Source: CAZBWE01 sp964495465 (GTDB lineage Bacteria > Planctomycetota > Phycisphaerae > Sedimentisphaerales > Anaerobacaceae). From it: 7,297 nt of DNA. This document shows positions 1 through 5,550 of the stretch, in pieces. The stretch lies in NCBI GenBank assembly GCA_964495465.1, contig CAZBWE010000105.1, positions 1-7,297 of the forward strand, given 5' to 3'. Both the position numbers and the translations under genes were made by a program. The stretch's first letter is position 1, and every line of letters begins with the position of its first letter. The notes beneath the pieces were generated by a model that did not search any database, was not told where the DNA came from, and worked only from the letters and a program-made list of their open reading frames with translations.

Positions 1-2872
1 CAGTTGGACCCACGAGGGTCCTGATTCGAGATGCCAGCCCGGCAAATCTGCGTGTAGGGTTTGTTGCCGGCTGCTTTGACTCTAATATATCCCGGTCTTC
101 ATCCTTCGCCCTGGATTTTCCGCCGGCTTTCGCCTCAGCAATTTTATGTGCGAGGTCTTTGGTCTTTTCAACCAGCTGTTTGGCAGTTGTTGTATTTTTG
201 TTTGTTGCCGTTGACACCGCTTCTCTGGTGTGAGTATTCTTCTCCGCATAGCCAGGTATAAACTGACAGCCCAGCCAGCAGAAAATATAATCGATTAGGC
301 TTTTGGCGAAGGGAATATCCTTATTCGATGTCATTCCTGACGGCTCAAATCGTGCGTGGCGGAACTTGTCCACCAACGTAATCAGTGGCACACCATATTG
401 CAGGGCCAAAGAGGTGCAGGTGCCTATCGCATCCATAAGGCCGCCGATGGTGCTGCCCTCTTTGGCCATAGTGATAAACAGCTCACCGGGCTGGTCATCC
501 TCATACAGCCCCACCGTCAGGTAGCCCTCGTGTCCTGCGACTGAGAATTTATGGGTTATACTCTGGCGTGTGTCCGGCAGCCGCCGCCTGAACGGGCGGG
601 CGGGAATCGGTGCTTCCACTTCGGCCTTTGCTTTTTTATATTTTTTGGTGGAAACGGGCTGGAGTTTCTTGGAGCCATCGCGGTAGACTGCCACCGCCTT
701 TAGACCCAGCTTCCATCCTTCCATATAAGCCATTGAAATTTCCTCGGTAGTGCTTTCCTTCGGCATATTGATGGTCTTGCTTATAGCGCCGGATATGAAT
801 GGCTGGACGGCGGCCATCATCTTCAGATGTGCCAGATAATGAATAAATCTCTTGCCGTTTCGCGGTTTGAAAGCACAGTCAAAAATTGGTAAATGGTCGG
901 TGTTAAGTTTTTCTGCGCCCTCAATGGTTTCATTTTTATCTATATAGTCGCAGATAGATTTGATGTCATCGATACTATAACCAAGCCGTTCCAGTGCCAT
1001 TGGCACAGTTTTATTGATGAGCTTGAGCATTCCGCCGCCAGCCAGCAATTTATATTTAACCAGTGCGATATCGGGTTCAATGCCTGTCGTATCGCAGTCC
1101 ATCATAAAGCCGATTGTGCCCGTTGGTGCAAGGACGGTTGCCTGGGCATTACGAAAACCTACTTTGGAGCCGGCGTCAAGGGCCTGGTCCCAGGCATCCT
1201 TGGCCGCATTGCGCAGATAAGCCGGACAATGAGATTCCGGGATATCGCAGGCATGCTGCCGATGCATATTTATGACCTTGAGCATAGTGTCGGAATTCTT
1301 GTCAAATTTCTCGAAAGGCCCCATAATCTGTGCTATTTCGGCGCTTGTCGTATAAGCTGCTCCCGTCATTATGGCGCTAATGGCCGAAGCTAATGCTCGT
1401 GCCTGGTCGGAGTCATAAGCAAATGCCTGGCTCATAATAAGAGAGCCAAGATTGGCGTAACCAAGACCGAGCGGACGGAACAAATGGCTGTTTTCAGCAA
1501 TTTCCTTTTCCGGATAACTTCCATTATCAACCAGAATCTCCTGTGCAATAGTGAACAGCCGAACAGCTCGTTTGAATGACTCATCATCAAAGGAGCCATC
1601 TTCTTTGTGAAATTTCATAAGATTTAACGAAGCCAGGTTGCAGGCCGAATTATCAATGAACATATATTCGCTGCAGGGATTTGAAGCATTAATAGGCCCG
1701 GAATTCGGACAGGTATGCCAGCGGTTTATAGTGCTGTCATATTGAACGCCGGGGTCTCCACAAACTCTTGTGCCCTCGGCAATTAGCTGCATCAGCTCGC
1801 GGGCCGGGTATTCCTGCATTTTTTCACCTGTTGTTACCGCATAAGTGGACCATTTGACATCTTTTTCCACCGCCTGCATAAATTCATCGGTTACGCGGAC
1901 AGAGAGATTGGAATTTTGGAACATTACGCTGCTATAGGCCTCGTTGTTGTGGTCGCCGTCGTAGCCCGCCTCAATAAGCGCCCAGGCCTTCTTTTCTTCT
2001 TCTGTTTTGCAGGTGATAAACTCCTTAATATCAGGATGGCTGACCTTTAGCGATTGCATTTTTGCCGCCCTGCGGGTCTTTCCCCCTGATTTAATCACAG
2101 CCGCTATCTGGTCATAAACCCTCATAAAACTCAAAGGTCCGGATGGTTTTCCTCCGCCAGCGAGCTTTTCTCTGCTGCTTCGCAGTGTTGAAAGGTCTGT
2201 CCCGGTACCTGAGCCGTGCTTGAACAACATTGCCTCGCTTGTTGCCAGGCGCATTATATCTCCCATCGAGTCCTTAACGGATTGTATGAAACAGGCAGAT
2301 GCCTGTGGGTATTCGTAGCTGTTTTTGCAGGCAACCGCTGCCTGTGATTGTAGGTCCCAGTGGAAGTTGTGCCTGCCGCCGGCAATCTCATAGACATCGA
2401 AGAGGCCCACATTAAACCAAGCAGGTGAATTAAACGCTCCATATTGATTTACGCACAGCCAGGTCAGCTCATTGTAGAAGGTGTCGGCAATTTCGTCGGT
2501 GGCGAAGTAACCATCTCTTTTGCCGCGGTCGGCAATCGCTTTGCAAACACGATGGACAAGCTGTTTTATCGAGTGTTCCCGCTGGCCTGAGCCAATATCA
2601 CCATAAAAGTATTTGCTTGCCACAACCTTTGTTGCCAATTGGCTCCAAGATACCGGAACTTCGATGTTATCCTGCTCGAAGATTGTTTCTCCTGTATCGC
2701 TGGTAATCCTGGCTGAACGCACCTCCCATTCGAGTTGCTCAAAAGGGTGCACGCCGGGGGTGGAAAAGAAGTGCTTTATCTCCAAACCCTTCGGCTGGTC
2801 ATTTTTAACGGAGGTTTCGGCTTGTGATTTTTGGTTCTTAAAGGGGTTTTCGGACTCGAACTTGTATGACAT
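1..2872 (-). CDS. nrdJ: Adenosylcobalamin-dependent class II ribonucleotide reductase, C-terminus cut by window edge
   Basis: Reduces ribonucleotides (by family, the diphosphates) to deoxyribonucleotides in the cytoplasm, using a thiyl radical generated from coenzyme B12, with no need of oxygen or a small subunit. My translation of the minus strand is open for 957 codons from ATG at 2872 to the left edge, with no stop. Visible landmarks: HGSGTGTD at residues 219-226; the active-site motif N398-P-C400-S-E402 (Asn, thiyl Cys, Glu); the redox partner C411 in ACNLASLNL, 11 residues on as in Thermotoga NrdJ; the other redox Cys C194 in SACFIQS; and the loop PTGTI at 583-587. A TSCPD segment spans roughly 774-848 and ends in VDKFRHARFEPSG. 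From about 875 a Lys/Ala/Thr-rich linker leads off the window. The usual Cys-rich tail that re-reduces the active site is not visible and should lie further left. A GGGAG ribosome site 9 nt upstream supports the start. The family call is very secure. Confidence 0.96.
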   Translation of the reverse strand, partial: MSYKFESENPFKNQKSQAETSVKNDQPKGLEIKHFFSTPGVHPFEQLEWEVRSARITSDTGETIFEQDNIEVPVSWSQLATKVVASKYFYGDIGSGQREHSIKQLVHRVCKAIADRGKRDGYFATDEIADTFYNELTWLCVNQYGAFNSPAWFNVGLFDVYEIAGGRHNFHWDLQSQAAVACKNSYEYPQASACFIQSVKDSMGDIMRLATSEAMLFKHGSGTGTDLSTLRSSREKLAGGGKPSGPLSFMRVYDQIAAVIKSGGKTRRAAKMQSLKVSHPDIKEFITCKTEEEKKAWALIEAGYDGDHNNEAYSSVMFQNSNLSVRVTDEFMQAVEKDVKWSTYAVTTGEKMQEYPARELMQLIAEGTRVCGDPGVQYDSTINRWHTCPNSGPINASNPCSEYMFIDNSACNLASLNLMKFHKEDGSFDDESFKRAVRLFTIAQEILVDNGSYPEKEIAENSHLFRPLGLGYANLGSLIMSQAFAYDSDQARALASAISAIMTGAAYTTSAEIAQIMGPFEKFDKNSDTMLKVINMHRQHACDIPESHCPAYLRNAAKDAWDQALDAGSKVGFRNAQATVLAPTGTIGFMMDCDTTGIEPDIALVKYKLLAGGGMLKLINKTVPMALERLGYSIDDIKSICDYIDKNETIEGAEKLNTDHLPIFDCAFKPRNGKRFIHYLAHLKMMAAVQPFISGAISKTINMPKESTTEEISMAYMEGWKLGLKAVAVYRDGSKKLQPVSTKKYKKAKAEVEAPIPARPFRRRLPDTRQSITHKFSVAGHEGYLTVGLYEDDQPGELFITMAKEGSTIGGLMDAIGTCTSLALQYGVPLITLVDKFRHARFEPSGMTSNKDIPFAKSLIDYIFCWLGCQFIPGYAEKNTHTREAVSTATNKNTTTAKQLVEKTKDLAHKIAEAKAGGKSRAKDEDRDILESKQPATNPTRRFAGLASRIRTLVGPT

Positions 2873-2881
2873 TTTACGTAT

Positions 2882-2886
2882 CTCCC
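2882..2886 (-). promoter_or_regulatory. Shine-Dalgarno of nrdJ
   Basis: On the minus strand GGGAG lies 9 nt before the ATG at 2872. It fixes the start of nrdJ, and the encoded N-terminus (MSYKFESENPF) leads directly into conserved NrdJ sequence. Confidence 0.75.
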
Positions 2887-2911
2887 AGCTCAAAAACGAA
2901 CATCATCAGCA

Positions 2912-2927
2912 CCACAATATGTAGTAG
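2912..2927. promoter_or_regulatory. NrdR box, gene-proximal copy
   Basis: The 16-mer ccacaatatgtagtag matches the NrdR-box consensus acaCwAtATaTwGtgt at 12 of 16 positions, including all six most conserved ones (C4, A6, A8, T9, T11, G13). NrdR is the zinc-finger/ATP-cone repressor that shuts ribonucleotide reductase genes when dATP is plentiful. The site lies 40 bp upstream of the nrdJ start, and a second copy sits exactly 31 bp further away, the tandem arrangement typical of real NrdR operators. The regulator's gene is not in this window. Each site alone could be chance; the pair in front of an RNR gene is convincing. Confidence 0.8.
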
Positions 2928-2942
2928 GAACAATTAGGAATT

Positions 2943-2958
2943 ACTCCAGATATAGTAA
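2943..2958. promoter_or_regulatory. NrdR box, distal copy
   Basis: The 16-mer actccagatatagtaa matches the NrdR consensus at 11 of 16 positions, again with all six most conserved bases. It is offset 31 bp from the proximal box, about three helical turns, so both boxes face the same side of the DNA, as expected for cooperative NrdR binding. A weak alternative -10 (TACTAT on the minus strand, 2952-2957) overlaps this box, which would allow direct occlusion of RNA polymerase. Confidence 0.75.
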
Positions 2959-2961
2959 CAA

Positions 2962-3013
2962 AAGCTGTAAAGTCTGTATCGGCAAACTAATGATAATTCG
3001 ATAAGCTGTAAAG
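2962..3013. repeat. Two exact 11-bp direct repeats upstream of nrdJ
   Basis: The word aagctgtaaag occurs at 2962-2972 and again at 3003-3013, 41 bp apart, in the AT-rich control region of nrdJ. Read on the minus strand each copy contains TTTACA, a near-match to a -35 hexamer, so the pair may simply be two promoter elements. It could also be a binding site for a second regulator. I recognise no known operator. Confidence 0.45.
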
Positions 3014-3018
3014 ACCAA
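2990..3018 (-). promoter_or_regulatory. Candidate sigma70-type promoter of nrdJ
   Basis: On the minus strand TTGGTC (3018-3013) and TATCAT (2995-2990) are separated by 17 bp. The -10 matches the consensus at five of six bases; the -35 matches only at TTG. A start near 2983 would place both NrdR boxes in the early transcribed region. Alternatives in the same stretch are GATACA-17-TACTAT, with its -10 inside the distal NrdR box, and TTTACA-17-TAGTTT. The remaining gap up to 3114 holds only A/T tracts, and I see no GC-stem terminator there. Confidence 0.4.
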
Positions 3019-3114
3019 AGTCAGAATTTTTTTATTTAATTTATTAACCTTTGTTCTTAATCCTTGTAACTACTGGATCTATAGCGTGAAAAAAGTTTTT
3101 AATGAAAAAAAATT

Positions 3115-3759
3115 TTATAGACCTGTTGCCTCAAGCCATCGTTGTGCTATCCAGGCGTGCGTCCAGTTGTAAGGATGAACCGAATCCTGTGACCATTTCT
3201 CCGGCGCTACCTGCTTGATTTGTTCATCAATCCGAGCTTGCAGAGGCACTAAAACGGCGCCAAATTCTTTCGCTGAGTGATGAACTATCTGAATGTAAAT
3301 CCGAAGGTCCTGAAAAATTTTGTTTTCTGTGTCATTACAAAACATAAAGGGCTCGATTAACACAAATTGGCTGTTACATCTTTGTTTTGTCTGCGAAAGC
3401 AACTGTCTATATGTTAATTCATACTCATCCGGATATACCGCAGCGGGTATTCTTTCTGGCTCTCCGTATTGACGCCATAGGTCATTTATACCGATAAGGA
3501 CACTTAAGATGTCCGGCTTATAATTGAGACAGTCTTTTTCCCAGCGGTTCTTCAGGTCTCGAATGGTATTTCCGCTTATGCCCGTATTTATGATATTAAG
3601 ATTCAGGTGTGGATACTTTGCCAAAAGTAAATTGCCGACAAAATATACGTATCCGGGGACAAGGGGCTTATAAGCCGGTTCGCATCTGCCTGCATCGGTT
3701 ATGCTGTTGCCCGTAAAAACTATAGTTTGGCCGGGTTTCAAATGAATTTTATGTTGCAT
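3115..3759 (-). CDS. SGNH/GDSL-family hydrolase (probable esterase or acetylesterase)
   Basis: A 214-residue SGNH hydrolase, the family of small serine esterases that removes acyl or acetyl groups from lipids, sugars or other esters; the substrate cannot be read from the sequence. All four blocks are visible: block I TGNSITDAGR with nucleophile S19 (GNS in place of the usual GDS); block II with G63 in GISGNTIRDLKNRW; block III GIND with N92; and block V D192-S-V-H195-P, giving a complete Ser-His-Asp triad and oxyanion hole. There is no signal peptide or membrane segment, so a cytoplasmic site is likely. The length is typical of single-domain members. The block sequences resemble the lipase GDSL_2 type common near carbohydrate-use genes, although no such neighbours are seen here. 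The start has only a poor ribosome site. The gene lies 242 bp upstream of nrdJ on the same strand and is probably transcribed separately. Confidence 0.9.
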   Translation of the reverse strand: MQHKIHLKPGQTIVFTGNSITDAGRCEPAYKPLVPGYVYFVGNLLLAKYPHLNLNIINTGISGNTIRDLKNRWEKDCLNYKPDILSVLIGINDLWRQYGEPERIPAAVYPDEYELTYRQLLSQTKQRCNSQFVLIEPFMFCNDTENKIFQDLRIYIQIVHHSAKEFGAVLVPLQARIDEQIKQVAPEKWSQDSVHPYNWTHAWIAQRWLEATGL

Positions 3760-3790
3760 AATCAGTACTCGTTATCTAACAGTTGTTAAA

Positions 3791-3864
3791 TGGTAACTGG
3801 TTAAATGGTAAATGGTTAAATAATCACCAATTACCAGTTACCAACTACCAAGTTGGTTAACTGG
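3791..3864. repeat. Array of 7-8-nt units with opposed complementary arms (competing hairpins)
   Basis: Four units tggtaac, tggttaaa, tggtaaa and tggttaaa (3791-3820) are followed after five bases by four 7-mers accaatt, accagtt, accaact and accaagt (3826-3853), then ttggttaactgg-type sequence. TGGTAACTGGT (3791-3801) is the exact reverse complement of 3833-3843. Alternatively 3834-3846 pairs with 3851-3864 as a 13-bp hairpin with a 4-nt loop and a single bulged base, so the two folds exclude each other. The array lies in the divergent gap between the SGNH gene and uvrC. It is probably a non-coding intergenic repeat; a regulatory role is only a possibility. Confidence 0.7.
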
Positions 3865-3887
3865 AGAGCGGATTGTATCATTTAGTA

Positions 3888-3893
3888 TATAAT
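3888..3893 (+). promoter_or_regulatory. Consensus -10 box, probable uvrC promoter
   Basis: A perfect TATAAT lies 68 bp before the end of the divergent gap. No recognisable -35 sits 16-18 bp upstream (agagcg occupies the 17-bp position), so the call rests on the -10 and location. On the other strand the overlapping TATACT (3889-3884) could serve the SGNH gene, which would put the hairpin array in that gene's leader. Confidence 0.4.
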
Positions 3894-3961
3894 TGGCAAG
3901 CTTTACCTTATCCACACTGCAAAAAATCCTTTTTTTAGATATGCTGTGGAGTTAAAATCAG

Positions 3962-5434
3962 TTGTTGTATATACAACTTTCAAATGTTTTTACGAGCTGG
4001 CTGGCAAAAAGCACAACACAAATGGCTTCACGTAAAGAAGAAGGTCGTTTTGAGGCGATTCGACGGCAAATAAAGGATTTTCCGGTGGGGCCCGGCCTTT
4101 ATTTTATGAAAGGCCCACAGGACAAAGTCCTTTATGTCGGCAAGGCCAAAAACCTACGTTCCAGGGTGGCGAGCTATTTTCAGCCAGGCAGCGATTTGGT
4201 TGTCTCACGCGGGCCAAAAATCGTCGAAATGATAGAAAAGGTTAGAACCATCGACTTTCTGGAAACCGAAACGGAAGTTGAGGCAATTCTGAAAGAGGCC
4301 CGCCTTATAAAGGACATCCGCCCGCCTTATAATACAGACCTCGTCGATGACAAAACCTTCCCTTACCTGGAAATTACTACGGGCGAGGACTTTCCAGGTG
4401 TCTATATTACGCGAAAACCCCTGACGACCGGCAGCAGATTGTTCGGGCCTTTCACCAGCGCTAAGGAACTGCGGCTGGTTCTGGTAGAGCTGCAAAAAAT
4501 ATTCAGGTTCCGGACCTGTAAGCTGGATATCAGAGAAAATGACGCAAAGCGCAAATTTTTCCGCCCTTGTATTTTGTTCAGCATAAAGCAATGCGTTGCT
4601 CCCTGCTCAGATAAGATAAGTAAGGGTGATTATAAGAGAATAATTAGTGATTTTATAAAATTTCTGCGGTCGAAGCGTTCGACAATCCTGCGCCAGATGC
4701 GAAAGCAAATGGCCGAGGCAGCCCAAAAGCTCCAATATGAAAAAGCTGCGATGTTTCGGGACCGTATCCGGCTGGTTGAACGGCTCGACCGCCGGGGCCT
4801 GCCCGACGAAGATGTTCAGCCGGAAGTGTTCGCCGCTGAGCCGACCGAGGCCCTGCTCCAGTTACGAGATATCCTGCAAAGCACCCAGCGGTTCGACAGT
4901 GCTCACCGCCCTGAGCGTGTCGAAGGGCCGGTCAGGATTATCGAAGGCATCGACATCGCCAACATCTCGGGAAAGGAGGCGGTTGGTTCACTGGTTAAAT
5001 TCATTGACGGCAAGCCTTTTAAATCCGGCTATCGGCGATTCAAGATAAAAACCGTAAAAGGCATCGATGACTATGCAATGGTTGCTGAAGTAGTCAAACG
5101 AAGATACAAATATGCCCAAAGGGGCGAGGAAATCTGGCCCGACCTTATTTTAATCGACGGGGGCCTGGGCCATTTAAGGGCTGCCGAAGCTGCATTGAGA
5201 GAAATGGATGCACCGGCTATAAAAATCGCCTCTATTGCCAAAAGACAGGAGGATATTTACCTCCAGGGAAGCTCAAAACCGTTGAAATTGTCCTCTCACT
5301 CGCCTGCCCGCAAGCTGCTGCAGTACGTTCGTGACGAAGCCCACCGTTTCGCCCAGCACTACTTCCATATCCTCCAACGAAAGAAACTGCTGGATAAAAC
5401 GTCCCGAATCAGTTCGCCGGCGAAAAAACGATAA
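3962..5434 (+). CDS. uvrC: UvrC, nuclease subunit of excinuclease ABC, lacking the C-terminal HhH domain
   Basis: UvrC makes the 3' and then the 5' incision around a lesion in the UvrB-DNA complex during nucleotide excision repair. Domains in order: GIY-YIG nuclease at about 43-125 (G45-L-Y47, Y58-V-G60, NLRSR around 64-68, E107); four cysteines C186, C203, C211 and C215, spaced like those reported to hold an iron-sulfur cluster; UVR motif for UvrB contact at about 244-275; RNase H-like 5' nuclease with D331, D399 (LILIDGG) and H461 (RDEAH). The protein ends about 30 residues after H461, so the usual helix-hairpin-helix DNA-binding domain is absent; at 490 residues it is about 100 shorter than typical UvrC. 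The following DNA contains no leftover HhH coding. The TTG start at 3962 has GGAG 10 nt upstream; ATG at 4022 gives an N-terminus closer to the family's usual length but has no ribosome site. Residues 311-322 come from an inserted palindromic repeat. Confidence 0.95.
   Translation: MLYIQLSNVFTSWLAKSTTQMASRKEEGRFEAIRRQIKDFPVGPGLYFMKGPQDKVLYVGKAKNLRSRVASYFQPGSDLVVSRGPKIVEMIEKVRTIDFLETETEVEAILKEARLIKDIRPPYNTDLVDDKTFPYLEITTGEDFPGVYITRKPLTTGSRLFGPFTSAKELRLVLVELQKIFRFRTCKLDIRENDAKRKFFRPCILFSIKQCVAPCSDKISKGDYKRIISDFIKFLRSKRSTILRQMRKQMAEAAQKLQYEKAAMFRDRIRLVERLDRRGLPDEDVQPEVFAAEPTEALLQLRDILQSTQRFDSAHRPERVEGPVRIIEGIDIANISGKEAVGSLVKFIDGKPFKSGYRRFKIKTVKGIDDYAMVAEVVKRRYKYAQRGEEIWPDLILIDGGLGHLRAAEAALREMDAPAIKIASIAKRQEDIYLQGSSKPLKLSSHSPARKLLQYVRDEAHRFAQHYFHILQRKKLLDKTSRISSPAKKR
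4892..4924. repeat. Palindromic repeat inserted in frame within uvrC
   Basis: Left arm ttcgaca + gctca (4892-4898, 4901-4905) pairs with tgagc + tgtcgaa (4912-4916, 4918-4924) around a 6-nt loop, with a small internal loop (GT against G). The sequence belongs to the 'ttcgacagg-ctca...tgagc-tgtcgaa' type of dispersed palindrome that I recognise from many unrelated bacterial genomes, whose translations include the familiar HRPERVEG and ALSVSKG strings. Here the frame reads F311-DSAHRPERVE-G322, with no stop or frameshift, just before the first RNase H-like catalytic segment (D331). It therefore adds a short loop between the UVR region and the second nuclease domain. Confidence 0.8.
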
Positions 5435-5447
5435 TCCGGGAAAAGTC

Positions 5448-5476
5448 TTGCAAAATGCGCGTCAACAGTGTATAGT
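5448..5476 (+). promoter_or_regulatory. Sigma70-type promoter of the beta-helix gene
   Basis: TTGCAA (5448-5453) and TATAGT (5471-5476) are separated by exactly 17 bp, matching the consensus at four and five of six bases. The predicted start, near 5483, gives a leader of about 68 nt that begins just before the stem-loop at 5493. I see no terminator for uvrC between its stop and this promoter. Confidence 0.6.
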
Positions 5477-5492
5477 TAGTATTAAAGGTAAA

Positions 5493-5544
5493 GCATAACC
5501 GAGATGCGCCCCCTAAAGGAGCGAAGACAGGTTATGCGGAGGGC
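5493..5544 (+). promoter_or_regulatory. Structured 5' leader with alternative pairing to the Shine-Dalgarno
   Basis: GCATAACC (5493-5500) pairs perfectly with GGTTATGC (5530-5537), closing a 29-nt region. Inside, CGCCCC (5507-5512) can pair with GGAGCG (5518-5523) with one mismatch. The Shine-Dalgarno GGAGGGC (5538-5544) follows directly, 8 nt before the ATG if counted from GGAGG. The same C-tract, GCCCCCT (5508-5514), can instead pair with GGAGGGC with one mismatch and one G-U pair, so one fold exposes and another masks the ribosome site. It does not match any riboswitch class I know. The stem is seen directly; control of translation is inferred. Confidence 0.45.
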
Positions 5545-5550
5545 AAAAGC

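Noticed and set aside
893..1393. 166-codon plus-strand open frame inside nrdJ
   Set aside because: It is antisense to the conserved NrdJ catalytic core, has no ribosome site, and its translation shows no protein family features.
2873..3114. Cobalamin riboswitch upstream of nrdJ
   Set aside because: No B12-box-like sequence or the multi-stem arrangement is present; the region is short and AT-rich.
3921..3937. A-tract/T-tract pair before uvrC as an intrinsic terminator
   Set aside because: The stem would be purely A-T with a three-base loop, too weak to terminate, and no gene ends just upstream.
4205..4591. 128-codon minus-strand open frame inside uvrC
   Set aside because: It is antisense to the well-conserved GIY-YIG and cysteine region of UvrC and shows no recognisable motif; it is a shadow.
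5413..5424. Perfect palindrome TTCGCCGGCGAA near the uvrC stop as a terminator
   Set aside because: It lies inside the coding frame, has no loop, and is followed by A residues rather than a T-tract in the uvrC direction.
5493..5544. Cyclic-di-GMP (GEMM) or preQ1 riboswitch
   Set aside because: The conserved core sequences of those classes are absent; only a generic stem-loop and C-tract are seen.
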